64,000 bases of DNA, from contig NZ_JAPNXM010000005.1 of assembly GCF_049472675.1 (NCBI RefSeq), positions 124,001 through 188,000 on the forward strand. Direction: 5' to 3'. Source of the stretch: Deferribacter thermophilus. Its GTDB lineage: Bacteria > Chrysiogenota > Deferribacteres > Deferribacterales > Deferribacteraceae. Position 1 is the first letter of the stretch; each line of letters opens with the position of its first letter. The notes beneath the pieces were generated by a model. That model ran no database searches and was not told the origin of the DNA. It saw nothing but the letters and a program-made list of their open reading frames with translations. The translations under genes were made by a program, and so were the position numbers. This document shows, piece after piece, positions 1-8,746 of this stretch.

Positions 1-156
1 TATTCAAATATCCCTGTCATAGCTTCTGGAGGAGTAAAAGGGGGTGAAGATATAGAAAATCTCAAAGCAATACCTAATATATATGGGTGTATTATCGGTA
101 AAGCTTTTTATGAAGGGAAAATTGACCTAAAAAAAGCATTTACATTACAAAATTAA
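1..156 (+). CDS. hisA: HisA C-terminus (partial): ProFAR isomerase
   Basis: The first 51 codons of the window are the C-terminal end of phosphoribosylformimino-5-aminoimidazole carboxamide ribotide isomerase, the fourth step of histidine synthesis. The segment carries the last phosphate-binding elements of the TIM barrel: IPVIASGGV near the start, then CIIGKAFYEGKID. The reading frame ends at a TAA at 154-156, nine bases before the next gene. The rest of the gene lies left of the window. HisF is a related barrel with the same fold, but the GKAFYEGKIDL ending fits HisA better. Confidence 0.85.
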   Translation, partial: YSNIPVIASGGVKGGEDIENLKAIPNIYGCIIGKAFYEGKIDLKKAFTLQN

Positions 157-165
157 GGAGCTGTT

Positions 166-615
166 ATGCATACTTTTTTAAAACTGGTAGCAACTGGGCT
201 TAATGTTGGATTTATAACAGTTGCACCAGGAACATTTGGAACATTGGCGACAATACCATTAATAATTATTACTCTCAAATTATCTATATTTTGGAAATTT
301 CTTATATTTATCACTCTATTAATTGTAGGAATTATTGCTAGCGAATATTATGAGCACTACTATGATAAAGGAGACCCCTCAGAAGTAGTTATTGATGAAA
401 TTGCTGCGTATTATCTTGTAATGATATTTACCCCTTATAATTTGCTAAACCTCTTTTTGAGTTTCATAATATTTAGGTTTTTTGATATACTAAAGCCCTA
501 CCCCATTAAAAACTTAGAAGATAATCTCAGTGGTGGCGTAGGGATTATGCTTGATGATATTGTTGCTGCTCTTTATACCATTATTGTAATGTTAATTTTG
601 AGGATTTTTATATGA
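166..615 (+). CDS. pgpA: Phosphatidylglycerophosphatase A
   Basis: Membrane phosphatase that removes the terminal phosphate from phosphatidylglycerol phosphate in acidic phospholipid synthesis. The 149-residue protein shows the PgpA family signatures: PGTFGTL (residues 21-27), VIDEIAA (75-81), RFFDILKPYP (104-113) and GGVGIMLDD (123-131), whose acidic residues are thought to bind metal. Several hydrophobic stretches make it an integral membrane protein. A GGAG ribosome site lies 6 bases before the ATG, and the stop overlaps the cinA start by four bases (ATGA), so the two are translationally coupled. Confidence 0.93.
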   Translation: MHTFLKLVATGLNVGFITVAPGTFGTLATIPLIIITLKLSIFWKFLIFITLLIVGIIASEYYEHYYDKGDPSEVVIDEIAAYYLVMIFTPYNLLNLFLSFIIFRFFDILKPYPIKNLEDNLSGGVGIMLDDIVAALYTIIVMLILRIFI

Positions 616-1829
616 AATGCGCTATCTTCGCAATTGGAAACGAGATATTAGAAGGTAGCATTGTCGATACAAATTCAGCTTTTTTAGCTAAAAGCTTATC
701 TGATTTGGGTTTTAATGTTTGTGAAATAAAAGCTTTACCAGATAACAAATCAATCCTTGTAGAAAATTTTAAAGATGCTTTAGAAACTTATAATCTAACA
801 ATAACTACAGGTGGTTTGGGCCCAACATTTGATGATCTTACTGCAGAAGCAGTAGCGATTGCTTCAAATAGGAATTTTGTTTTTTACGAAGAAGTTTATA
901 AATCTATTGAAGAAAAACTAACATCTCGTGGGGTATCAGTGAAAGAAAGCCACAAAAGGCAAGCCTACTTACCAGATAACTGTCTACTTTTCAAAAATGA
1001 CAAAGGCACTGCTTTCGGTTTTGGAGTAAATAAAGGGGGTAATTGGATAATTTCTCTACCAGGAATCCCTTATGAAATGCATCATATGTTTTTAAACTAT
1101 GTAAAACCATTTATTTTAGATACTTTTAAATTAAAACAAATATATAAAAAAGACTTAAAGTTTACAGGGGTCCCAGAATCAGATGTAGATACCACAATTT
1201 TAGAGCTCAAAAAAGGGGAAGATCCAGAGGTTATCATCAATACATCTAAAGGGATGATTATTGTAAGAATTAGAAGCTTTAACAAAGAAGTTTTAAATGA
1301 ATTTGTAAATAAACTAAAAGAAAAATTAGGCAATTATTACTTTGGCGAAGATGACGATACTTTAAAATCAGTAATCCTAAAAAAACTTATATACAACAAT
1401 CTCACCCTCTCTACAGTTGAAAGCTGTACAGGTGGACTTATTGCAAAAAAGATTACTGATATTCCAGGCAGTTCAAAAGCATTTCTGGGTAGTATAATAG
1501 CCTATAGCAATGAAGTAAAAAATAAAATATTAAATGTTTCATATAATACACTCGAAAATTTTGGTGCTGTCAGTGCTGAGTGTTGTAAAGAGATGATATC
1601 AGGTTGTAGTAATATTTTTAATAGCGACATTGTTATTGCCACAACTGGTATAGCTGGACCAGATGGCGGATCGGATGAAAAACCTGTCGGAACTGTTTTT
1701 ATAGGGATAAAATTCAAAAATAATATAGTTATCAACAAATACCATTTCAACGGAGACAGGGAAACTATCAGAGAAAGAACTGCTAATACAGCTTTTAGGT
1801 TATTACTGGAGCTTTTGAATGAAAGATAG
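612..1829 (+). CDS. cinA: CinA: NMN deamidase / MoCF-binding domain protein
   Basis: Two-domain CinA protein of 405 residues. The N-terminal half is a molybdopterin-binding-like (MoCF) domain with TTGGLGPTFDD around residues 65-75. The C-terminal half is the CinA amidase domain with TVESCTGG and PGSSKAFLGS. Family members hydrolyse nicotinamide mononucleotide in pyridine nucleotide salvage; the N-terminal domain can have ADP-ribose pyrophosphatase activity. Its historical link to competence comes from its frequent position next to recA, and here recA follows after only one gene. It overlaps pgpA by 4 bases and thpR by 11. Confidence 0.92.
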   Translation: MKCAIFAIGNEILEGSIVDTNSAFLAKSLSDLGFNVCEIKALPDNKSILVENFKDALETYNLTITTGGLGPTFDDLTAEAVAIASNRNFVFYEEVYKSIEEKLTSRGVSVKESHKRQAYLPDNCLLFKNDKGTAFGFGVNKGGNWIISLPGIPYEMHHMFLNYVKPFILDTFKLKQIYKKDLKFTGVPESDVDTTILELKKGEDPEVIINTSKGMIIVRIRSFNKEVLNEFVNKLKEKLGNYYFGEDDDTLKSVILKKLIYNNLTLSTVESCTGGLIAKKITDIPGSSKAFLGSIIAYSNEVKNKILNVSYNTLENFGAVSAECCKEMISGCSNIFNSDIVIATTGIAGPDGGSDEKPVGTVFIGIKFKNNIVINKYHFNGDRETIRERTANTAFRLLLELLNER

Positions 1830-2376
1830 TCTAAGGTTATTTATAGCTGTAAAATTTAGTAATCATATAAATAATATTGTTGAAAAAGCAACATTAGGTT
1901 TGGCAAACTATGCCACTTTAAAACCTGTAAAAAAAGAGAATATGCATGTAACATTAGCTTTTTTAGGAGAGCAAAAAAACAATAAGATTGATCAAATAAT
2001 TTCATCTATAGAGAATATAGATTTTGGCCCAACCAAAGTAGAATTTAATAACTTTGCTTTTTTTGAAAGAAACGGTATCCCTGCAGTATTTTATCTAAAA
2101 GGGGAATCTGATACACTTTGTAGACTTGCAGAAGCTTTGAGAAACAACTTAAAAAATAATAAAATATATTACGATAAAAAGAAATTTATTATTCATCTCA
2201 CAGGCGCTAGAATCAAAAAAATTCTTGACAAAAAAGGGTTATACGATTTTTGTTTAAAAATAAATGATCAAATGAAATCTATTTGTGATGAAATTCGTGA
2301 AATAATACTTTATAAAAGTACATTGACAAAAGAAGGGCCAATTTATTCACCAATTTATATAAAAAAATCTGCTTAG
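1819..2376 (+). CDS. thpR: RNA 2',3'-cyclic phosphodiesterase (LigT/ThpR)
   Basis: Member of the 2H phosphoesterase superfamily, which opens 2',3'-cyclic phosphates on RNA ends. The two catalytic H-x-T motifs are visible: HVT at residues 43-45 (followed by LAFLGE) and HLT at 126-128. In the second motif the usual HLTLAR has become HLTGAR, so the pocket may differ slightly, but the His and Thr are kept. At 185 residues it has normal length. The start overlaps the cinA end by 11 bases, and the stop is 13 bases before recA. Confidence 0.88.
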   Translation: MKDSLRLFIAVKFSNHINNIVEKATLGLANYATLKPVKKENMHVTLAFLGEQKNNKIDQIISSIENIDFGPTKVEFNNFAFFERNGIPAVFYLKGESDTLCRLAEALRNNLKNNKIYYDKKKFIIHLTGARIKKILDKKGLYDFCLKINDQMKSICDEIREIILYKSTLTKEGPIYSPIYIKKSA

Positions 2377-2389
2377 GAGGAATTATATT

Positions 2390-3403
2390 ATGGATGAAAA
2401 CAAAAGAAAAGCCTTAGAACTTGCTATGAGTAAAATCGAGAGAGATTTTGGTAAAGGTGCAGTAATGCGCCTTGGTGATAAAGCTATTGAAAAACCACCC
2501 GTAATACCAACTGGCGCGCTCTCTTTAGATTTAGCACTTGGGGTAGGGGGTATCCCAAGAGGCAGAATTACGGAAATATACGGAAGCGAATCTAGTGGTA
2601 AAACAACAATTGCTCTACATGTAATAGCAGAAGCACAAAAAATGGGTGGTGTAGCAGCTTTTATTGATGCAGAGCATGCTTTAGACCCAGTCTATGCTGA
2701 AAAAATAGGTGTTAATACAGATGAGCTTTTAATAAGCCAGCCAGATAGTGGTGAAGCTGCATTAGAGATTGCAGAAACCCTTGTTCGTAGTGGTGCAGTA
2801 GATGTAGTAGTAATAGACTCTGTGGCTGCACTTACTCCAAAAGCAGAAATAGAAGGGGACATGGGTGATGCCCATATGGGGCTACAGGCAAGACTCATGA
2901 GCCAAGCACTCAGAAAACTCACAGCAATTGTTAATAAATCTAAAACCGCTTTAATATTTATCAATCAAACAAGGCAAAAAATAGGTGTAATGTTTGGAAA
3001 TCCAGAAACTACCACTGGTGGCAATGCTCTAAAATTTTATGCAACTATAAGGATTGAAGTTAGAAGAACCACATCATTAAAAGATAAAGATCAAGTTGTT
3101 GGCAACCAGGTTGTCTGCAAGGTAGTTAAAAATAAAGTAGCCCCCCCTTTCAAACAAGCAGAATTTGATATACTTTTCGGTGAAGGGATATCTAAAGAAG
3201 GGGTTTTAATAGATATGGGGATTAAAGAAGGGCTAATTAATAAAGCTGGAGCATGGTTTAGCTATAGTGATATTAGATTAGGACAAGGGAAAGAAAATGC
3301 AAGAGCATACTTGAAAGAAAACCCAGATATCGCAATAGAAATTGAAAATAAAATCAAAGCAAAATATGGTTTATTAGAAAATAATGAAGAGAGTGAGTCA
3401 TGA
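2390..3403 (+). CDS. recA: Recombinase RecA
   Basis: Strand-exchange ATPase for homologous recombination and the SOS co-protease. The 337-residue protein has the Walker A GSESSGKT at residues 65-72, the VVVIDSVAAL Walker B strand, and the conserved loop segments FINQTRQKIGVMFGNPETTTGG. The C-terminal tail is short and acidic (ENNEESES). A strong AGGAGG site precedes the ATG. Only 13 bases separate it from thpR and no LexA-type operator is visible there, so it is probably transcribed with the upstream genes. The stop overlaps the pilT start by four bases. Confidence 0.98.
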   Translation: MDENKRKALELAMSKIERDFGKGAVMRLGDKAIEKPPVIPTGALSLDLALGVGGIPRGRITEIYGSESSGKTTIALHVIAEAQKMGGVAAFIDAEHALDPVYAEKIGVNTDELLISQPDSGEAALEIAETLVRSGAVDVVVIDSVAALTPKAEIEGDMGDAHMGLQARLMSQALRKLTAIVNKSKTALIFINQTRQKIGVMFGNPETTTGGNALKFYATIRIEVRRTTSLKDKDQVVGNQVVCKVVKNKVAPPFKQAEFDILFGEGISKEGVLIDMGIKEGLINKAGAWFSYSDIRLGQGKENARAYLKENPDIAIEIENKIKAKYGLLENNEESES

Positions 3404-4518
3404 TACCATTAAATGAAGTTTTAAAAAAAGCTATAATTAAAAAAGCTTCCGATATCCATTTTAAACCTGGGAAACCACCTGTTTTTAGAATTGACGGTGA
3501 GTTAATGCCTCAACCAGAATTTGAAAAATTAACTCCTGATGACACACTCCAAACAATTGCAGCAATAATGCCAAATCAGATTAAAGCAAAATTTAAAGAG
3601 ACAAGAGAAGCGGACTTTTCTTACAGTGCTAAAGGGCTTGGAAGATTTAGGGTAAATGCTTATGTACAAAGGGGTTCTGTATGTATTGTAATGAGATCAA
3701 TCCCTATGGAAATACCAGATATTGATAAACTGAACCTTCCTGAAGTTATAAAAAAGATAGCATTAGAAGATAGAGGGTTAATATTAGTAACAGGGACTAC
3801 AGGAAGTGGTAAATCTACTACTTTAGCATCAATGATTAAACATATAAATGAAAATAAAAGCGTAAATATTATTACTATTGAAGATCCTATAGAATTTTTA
3901 CACAAAGATGTTAAAGCTATTATCTCTCAAAGGGAAGTGGGCACAGACACTAACTCTTTTTATGAAGCCTTAAAGCGTTCTTTGAGACAAGATCCAGATG
4001 TAATATTAGTGGGTGAAATGAGGGACTTAGAAACAATTGAAACTTCTATATTGGCAGCTGAAACAGGTCATTTGGTAATGTCAACACTTCATACAATTGA
4101 TGCTCCAGAAACTGTAAACAGAATTATTTCTGTATTCCCGCCATATCATCAAAGACAAATCAGGATGCAACTAGCTTCTATTTTAAAGGCTGTAATATCG
4201 ATGAGGCTAATACCTAGAGCCGATGGAAAGGGGAGGGTTCCTGCAGTGGAAATTATGATAAATACCCCGACTATTAGAGAATGTATTATAGATAAAGAAA
4301 AAACTCACCTTATTAATGATTATATTGAAAAAGGTAGAGATGTTTATGGCTCACAATCTTTTGATCAATCACTATTTGATTTATATACGAAGGGTCTGAT
4401 TACATTTGATGAAGCAATAAGGAGAGCAAAAAGACCTGATGATTTCAAATTAAAGGTCAAAGGGTTTACAGGCGATACCGGTTTAGATTGGGACAATTCA
4501 GATGAAAAAAATGAGTGA
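3400..4518 (+). CDS. pilT: PilT-type twitching motility ATPase
   Basis: Hexameric secretion ATPase of the GspE/PilT family that powers type IV pilus retraction from the cytoplasmic side of the inner membrane. The 372-residue protein has an N-terminal PAS-like domain (KASDIHFKPGKPP), Walker A GTTGSGKS at 132-139, the Asp box with IEDPIEF, Walker B ILVGEMRDLETI and the His box HLVMSTLHT. PilU-like retraction paralogues share these motifs, so PilT versus PilU cannot be fixed from this sequence alone. No other pilus genes are in the window. It starts inside the recA stop (ATGA) and ends 17 bases into recX. Confidence 0.92.
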   Translation: MIPLNEVLKKAIIKKASDIHFKPGKPPVFRIDGELMPQPEFEKLTPDDTLQTIAAIMPNQIKAKFKETREADFSYSAKGLGRFRVNAYVQRGSVCIVMRSIPMEIPDIDKLNLPEVIKKIALEDRGLILVTGTTGSGKSTTLASMIKHINENKSVNIITIEDPIEFLHKDVKAIISQREVGTDTNSFYEALKRSLRQDPDVILVGEMRDLETIETSILAAETGHLVMSTLHTIDAPETVNRIISVFPPYHQRQIRMQLASILKAVISMRLIPRADGKGRVPAVEIMINTPTIRECIIDKEKTHLINDYIEKGRDVYGSQSFDQSLFDLYTKGLITFDEAIRRAKRPDDFKLKVKGFTGDTGLDWDNSDEKNE

Positions 4519-4906
4519 ATCACCTGAAAATTATATTTTAAATATATTAAATAGGAAAGATTATACTGAATTTGAGTTAACTCAAAAACTAAAATTAAAA
4601 TTTAATCTATCAAATGAAGAAATAACCAGTTTAATAACAAAATTTAAAAATTTAAACTTTATTAATGATAAAAGATATAAATCTCGTTTTATAATCAATA
4701 AATTATTAAACAAAGAAGGCCCTTATCTTATAAAACAAAAATTAAACCAAAAAGGGATTGAGGTAGAAATAAGCGAAATTAACGAAATAGCAAACAAAGA
4801 AAATATATCAATTGAGCAAAATGCCAAAGAGCTTGTGGCAAAAAGATTATCAATTTACAAAAAAGAACCATACCCAAAATTAAAAAAAAAGTTTTTGAAT
4901 TTTTAA
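4502..4906 (+). CDS. recX: Regulatory protein RecX, C-terminus shifted out of frame
   Basis: RecX modulates RecA filaments; the gene lies two genes after recA, as is common. The intact frame gives 134 residues with the three-helix RecX repeats (for example NILNRKDYTEFELTQKL and FINDKRYKSRFI). It ends abruptly after an A9 tract at 4882-4890. One base off, the frame reads on as VFEFLIRKGYEYDLANKVI to a TAA at 4978-4980; this looks like the missing last RecX repeat. So the gene either lost one A, is read by slippage on the A tract, or carries a sequencing error. The alternative ATG at 4511 is also possible, but 4502 has the better-spaced upstream GGGA. Confidence 0.8.
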   Translation: MKKMSESPENYILNILNRKDYTEFELTQKLKLKFNLSNEEITSLITKFKNLNFINDKRYKSRFIINKLLNKEGPYLIKQKLNQKGIEVEISEINEIANKENISIEQNAKELVAKRLSIYKKEPYPKLKKKFLNF

Positions 4907-4960
4907 TTAGAAAGGGGTATGAATACGATCTTGCCAATAAAGTTATTATGGAGGTAATTG

Positions 4961-5407
4961 ATGAAAGTAATTTTTCTTAAAGATGTAAAAGGGGTAGCAA
5001 AAGCTGGAGAGATAAAAAATGTATCAGATGGATATGCTAGGAATTTTTTACTTAAAAAGAATTTAGCCGTAGAAGCAACTCCAGCTAACATAAAAAAATT
5101 AGAAGAGAAAAAACTAAGGATGCAAGAAGCAGAACTTCAAAAACAACAAGATGCTGAAAATACCGCAAAAAAATTAAAAAGTGTTACTCTTACACTTTCA
5201 AAAAAAGCTGGTGAAAACGGTAAGCTTTTTGGTGCTGTAACTGCTGCAGAATTAGAAGAAGAGCTAAAGAAAAAAGGGGTTAATATCGATAAAAAACAGA
5301 TAGATTTAAGTGAACCTATAAAACAGGTAGGTGAATACACTATAAAAGTTAATTTATACAAAGAGATAAAAGGTGAATTTAAGGTTGTTATAAATGCAGA
5401 AAACTAA
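4961..5407 (+). CDS. rplI: 50S ribosomal protein bL9
   Basis: Large-subunit protein that binds 23S rRNA near the L1 stalk. It has 148 residues, matching the family. The N-terminal signature MKVIFLKDVKGVAKAGE, the GYARNFLLKKNLA segment, the long lysine-rich connecting helix and the C-terminal domain (KLFGAVTAAELEEELKKKG) are all visible. The ATG at 4961 has a GGAGG site at 4950-4954; a TTG one codon upstream is less likely. The gene overlaps the out-of-frame RecX tail by 20 bases and dnaB by 14. Confidence 0.96.
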   Translation: MKVIFLKDVKGVAKAGEIKNVSDGYARNFLLKKNLAVEATPANIKKLEEKKLRMQEAELQKQQDAENTAKKLKSVTLTLSKKAGENGKLFGAVTAAELEEELKKKGVNIDKKQIDLSEPIKQVGEYTIKVNLYKEIKGEFKVVINAEN

Positions 5408-6725
5408 TCTACGAACCCCACCTCACAATTTAGAGGCAGAACAAGGGGTTTTAGCATCAATACTCATAGATGAAAAAGCGTTAGATAAAGTTATACATAT
5501 ACTACAGCCTGATGATTTTTATCACCCATCACATAAAATAATTTTTTCAACGCTTATGAAATTAGCACAAGAAAACAAACCGTTAGATATAGTCACTCTA
5601 ATATCAAGATTAACAGATGAAAATAGGCTCGAATCTGCTGGTGGCATCGAATATATAAGCTCCTTAACCGATATAATTCCTAACTCTGCAAATGTTAGTT
5701 ATTATGCTAACATTGTTAAAGACAAAGCACTACTTAGAAATCTCATTGAAGTTAGTAGCAAAATAAGCAGTAAAGCTTATGATTATACTGGTGATATTAC
5801 CGAGTTTCTCGATGAAACAGAAAAAGAGATTTTTAAACTTGCTGAATATAAACTAAAAGGTGATATCAAATCAATTTCTGAGCTTATCTCAGAAAATTTT
5901 GAAATCTTACAAAAACTTTACGAAAAAAAAGCGGATATTACAGGGATCCCTTCTGGTTACACAGATCTTGATAGGTTAACAAATGGCTTTCAAGATTCTG
6001 ATCTAATAATTGTTGCAGGAAGACCTGGAATGGGTAAAACTGCATTTGCTCTAAATATAGCATTAAATGCTGCATACAAGTTTGATAAGTCTGTTGCTAT
6101 ATTTTCACTTGAAATGTCTTCAAACCAGCTTGTCCAAAGGTTGCTCGCTACAGAATCTAAAATAGAGTTTTCAAAACTTAGAAGTGGTAGATTGAATATG
6201 GAAGAGTGGAACAGGTTAGCCTCAGTTGGTGGAGAGTTAAACGATTTAAAGCTGTTTATAGATGATACCCCAGGTATTTCCGTTATGGAACTTAGAGCAA
6301 AATGCCGTAGATTAAAAAAAGAACATGGACTTGATATGATTATTGTTGACTATTTACAGCTTATGTCCGGTGGTAACTCAGAATCAAGAGAACAGCAGAT
6401 TTCAGAAATCTCTAGATCTCTAAAATCTTTAGCAAAAGAGCTTGATATACCTGTTATAGCTTTATCACAGCTTAATAGAAGCGTAGAAAATAGAAGTGAC
6501 AAAAGACCTCAGCCTTCAGACTTGAGAGAATCTGGAGCAATTGAACAGGATGCAGACCTAATAATATTTTTATATCGAGATGAAGTTTATCATAAAGATA
6601 GTAAATATCAGGGGCTATGTGAAGTCATTATTGCAAAACACAGAAATGGTCCTACAGGTAGTATTTATCTAGCGTTTCTAAAAGAATATACACGCTTTGA
6701 AAATGCAGAACTTAGAAATGTATAA
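5394..6725 (+). CDS. dnaB: Replicative DNA helicase DnaB
   Basis: Hexameric 5'-3' helicase of the replication fork. The N-terminal primase-interacting domain starts with PPHNLEAEQGVLASIL. The RecA-like helicase domain has Walker A GRPGMGKT near residue 205, the FSLEMS segment, Walker B DMIIVDYLQLMSG and the arginine-finger region DLRESGAIEQDADLIIFLYR. No intein interrupts it. Its 443 residues are normal for DnaB. It overlaps rplI by 14 bases, an rplI-dnaB linkage found in many bacteria. Confidence 0.97.
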   Translation: MQKTNLRTPPHNLEAEQGVLASILIDEKALDKVIHILQPDDFYHPSHKIIFSTLMKLAQENKPLDIVTLISRLTDENRLESAGGIEYISSLTDIIPNSANVSYYANIVKDKALLRNLIEVSSKISSKAYDYTGDITEFLDETEKEIFKLAEYKLKGDIKSISELISENFEILQKLYEKKADITGIPSGYTDLDRLTNGFQDSDLIIVAGRPGMGKTAFALNIALNAAYKFDKSVAIFSLEMSSNQLVQRLLATESKIEFSKLRSGRLNMEEWNRLASVGGELNDLKLFIDDTPGISVMELRAKCRRLKKEHGLDMIIVDYLQLMSGGNSESREQQISEISRSLKSLAKELDIPVIALSQLNRSVENRSDKRPQPSDLRESGAIEQDADLIIFLYRDEVYHKDSKYQGLCEVIIAKHRNGPTGSIYLAFLKEYTRFENAELRNV

Positions 6726-6831
6726 TTTTTTATACACCTCATATAATAAAATGTTCAATTTTCTTTACACTCTAGAGTTAGTCAAAGATAAATTATTTAT
6801 TAATAGTCAGTTACGATACTTATTTTTTAGT

Positions 6832-6859
6832 TTGACAATGGCATTAATATTGCTATATT
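6832..6859 (+). promoter_or_regulatory. Predicted sigma-70-type promoter for lpxC
   Basis: TTGACA (6832-6837) and TATATT (6854-6859) are separated by 16 bases, followed by a 28-base leader with the GGAGG site of lpxC. The match to consensus is good. The 162-base gap after dnaB (6726-6887) holds nothing else I can support. Confidence 0.6.
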
Positions 6860-6887
6860 TTATTGGGTTTTTGGAGGTTAATATACA

Positions 6888-7796
6888 ATGTTTCAAACAA
6901 CTATAAAAGATAAGTTGATTTTTAGTGGAAAAGGGCTTCATTCAGGTAAATTTGTAAAAGCAGTAGTTTATCCTGCATTACCAGATAATGGTATTACTAT
7001 AAAAAGAGCAGATATACCTGGTTCTGAAATTGTGAAGCTTTCCCCTTATAATGTAACATCAACAGTTTTGGCTACGACTGTAAATTGTGGTTCTTATAAG
7101 ATTTCCACAGTTGAGCATATATTATCTGCTGCATACGGCTTAGGTATAGATAATTTACATATTGATGTTTTTGGTGAAGAATTACCTATTTTAGATGGTA
7201 GTGCTTCAGCTTATGTGGAACAATTTCTAAAAGTTGGGATTAAACAACTTAAAAAGAAAAGAAAATATCTAAAGTTTACCAAAAGGATAAGGATTGAAAA
7301 AGGTGACAAATGGATAGAGCTCATACCATCTAGATTTTTCAAAGTAACCTTTAACATCCAATTTGATAATAAAATTATAAACGAACAAAAAAAGTTTATA
7401 AATCTGACTCCAGAAAGTTATGCTAAAGAAATTGCCAAAGCGAGGACTTTTGGCTTTAGAGACGAAGTAGAAATGCTCTGGAAAATGGGGCTTGCAAGAG
7501 GCGGATCTCTTGAAAACGCTATCGTAATAGATAAAGATAAGATTTTAAATGAAGATGGACTAAGATATGATGATGAGTTTGTAAGACACAAAATCCTTGA
7601 TTTAATAGGAGATATATCACTGCTGGGGTACAGATTTTATGGACATATAAGAGCTTACAAATCTGGACACGAATTAAACAACCAATTTGCTAAAGCTCTT
7701 TTAGAAGCTAAAAACTGTTACAAAATAGTAGAATTGGGTGAAGATTATAATTACACACCTTATAAGACATTAGTTTTAGAACCACAGGGGACATAA
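6888..7796 (+). CDS. lpxC: UDP-3-O-acyl-N-acetylglucosamine deacetylase
   Basis: Zinc deacetylase for the committed step of lipid A synthesis, so the cell has an LPS outer membrane. The 302-residue protein shows FSGKGLHSGK near the start, the zinc-binding STVEHILSA (His77), LPILDGSA, the RHKILDLIGD motif with the second zinc ligands, and SGHELNN near residue 260 with the catalytic His. It stands alone behind its own promoter with a GGAGG site, and a possible terminator hairpin follows. There is no fused FabZ domain. Confidence 0.96.
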   Translation: MFQTTIKDKLIFSGKGLHSGKFVKAVVYPALPDNGITIKRADIPGSEIVKLSPYNVTSTVLATTVNCGSYKISTVEHILSAAYGLGIDNLHIDVFGEELPILDGSASAYVEQFLKVGIKQLKKKRKYLKFTKRIRIEKGDKWIELIPSRFFKVTFNIQFDNKIINEQKKFINLTPESYAKEIAKARTFGFRDEVEMLWKMGLARGGSLENAIVIDKDKILNEDGLRYDDEFVRHKILDLIGDISLLGYRFYGHIRAYKSGHELNNQFAKALLEAKNCYKIVELGEDYNYTPYKTLVLEPQGT

Positions 7797-7803
7797 TTTA
7801 TCT

Positions 7804-7832
7804 TGGGGCAATCGGCCCCACTTCTCTCTAAC
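7804..7832 (+). terminator. Possible hairpin terminator after lpxC
   Basis: TGGGGC (7804-7809) pairs with GCCCCA (7815-7820) over a five-base loop, starting eight bases after the lpxC stop. The downstream tract is pyrimidine-rich (CTTCTCTCTA) rather than a pure T run, so termination strength is uncertain. Confidence 0.45.
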
Positions 7833-7919
7833 TTACAACTAAACTTTTTATCAAAACTATTCATGTAATTTTTTAAATTCTTTTGATTTAGTTATCTATT
7901 TATTACTTTATAGAAAATC

Positions 7920-7948
7920 TTGACTTAACCGATAAATAGTGTTACTGT
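7920..7948 (+). promoter_or_regulatory. Possible promoter of the nickel transport operon
   Basis: TTGACT (7920-7925) lies 17 bases before a weak -10 candidate TACTGT (7943-7948). The -10 falls inside the NikR-like operator, which is the arrangement expected for repression. Confidence 0.4.
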
Positions 7949-7966
7949 TATCTTCAATAGTAACAC
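7939..7966. promoter_or_regulatory. NikR-type operator, GTGTTAC-N14-GTAACAC
   Basis: A perfect inverted repeat, GTGTTAC at 7939-7945 and GTAACAC at 7960-7966 with 14 bases between, sits 19 bases before nikK. As I recall, this is the sequence and spacing reported for NikR operators in Desulfovibrio and related bacteria. The repressor gene itself is not in this window. The site supports nickel rather than cobalt as the transported metal. Confidence 0.75.
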
Positions 7967-7985
7967 CACAAAAAAAGGGGGAATT

Positions 7986-8744
7986 ATGAAAAAGGTCTTT
8001 TTCACAATACTCGCTTTTGTTTCAATAAATGCTTATGCACATTTTCAGTTAATTTTACCAGAGAACGATACCATTACAAATATTAAAGAATATAACTTAT
8101 TAATAAAATACATTTTTATGCACCCATTTGAACAAAACTATATGAATATGGAAAAACCTATTGATGCCGGATTTTTTTTAAATGGGAAAAAGTATTCTTT
8201 GTTAAAAAACCTAACAAACTATAAAATAGAAAATTTTAATGCATGGAAAACAAATTTTAGATTCAAAAGGCCTGGCGATTACATTTTCTATGTTATACCA
8301 AAACCTTATTTTGAGCCTGCAGAAGAAAAATTTATTCAGCATATAACCAAAGTAACTGTAAACGCTTTTGGCTTACAAAAAGGGTGGGATAAACCTGTGG
8401 GATTAAAAGCAGAAATTGTGCCTCTTACAAGACCTTACGGTTTATGGGTAGGAAATTGCTTTCGAGGAGTTGTTTTAAAAGATGGCAAGCCAGTACCAGA
8501 TGCTGAAATTGAAGTGGAATTATATAATGACAAAGGGATAAAAGCTATAAGTGATCCTTTTATCACACAGGTAATAAAAGCTGATAAAAATGGTGTATTT
8601 ACATATTCATTCCCATTTGCAGGGTGGTGGGGGTTCTCAGCTCTATTAGAAGGGGATAAACCCATTGAAAAAGATGGGAAAAAATACCCAGTGGAACTTG
8701 GAGCAGTTTATTGGCTAAAAGTTTATAAAGCAAAAAGTGAGTAA
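7986..8744 (+). CDS. nikK: NikK-like DUF4198 periplasmic protein of the nickel ECF transporter
   Basis: A 252-residue exported protein with a signal peptide (MKKVFFTILAFVSINAYA, cleavage before HFQLI). The mature N-terminus begins with His, typical of DUF4198 metal-handling proteins. The body has the DUF4198 pattern, with a domain ending in GYW-like aromatic segments (PFAGWWGFSAL) and a KDGKPVPDAEIEVELYND stretch resembling a carboxypeptidase-regulatory fold. In nickel ECF systems this auxiliary subunit (NikK) accompanies NikM and is thought to help deliver metal outside the membrane. It is first in the operon, right behind the operator; the start has a run of G's (AGGGGG) as ribosome site. 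Confidence 0.8.
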   Translation: MKKVFFTILAFVSINAYAHFQLILPENDTITNIKEYNLLIKYIFMHPFEQNYMNMEKPIDAGFFLNGKKYSLLKNLTNYKIENFNAWKTNFRFKRPGDYIFYVIPKPYFEPAEEKFIQHITKVTVNAFGLQKGWDKPVGLKAEIVPLTRPYGLWVGNCFRGVVLKDGKPVPDAEIEVELYNDKGIKAISDPFITQVIKADKNGVFTYSFPFAGWWGFSALLEGDKPIEKDGKKYPVELGAVYWLKVYKAKSE

Positions 8745-8746
8745 AT

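Noticed and set aside
6697..6906. 69-codon plus-strand ORF between dnaB and lpxC
   Set aside because: It starts inside dnaB, runs through the lpxC promoter into lpxC, has no ribosome site, and its composition is that of AT-rich spacer.
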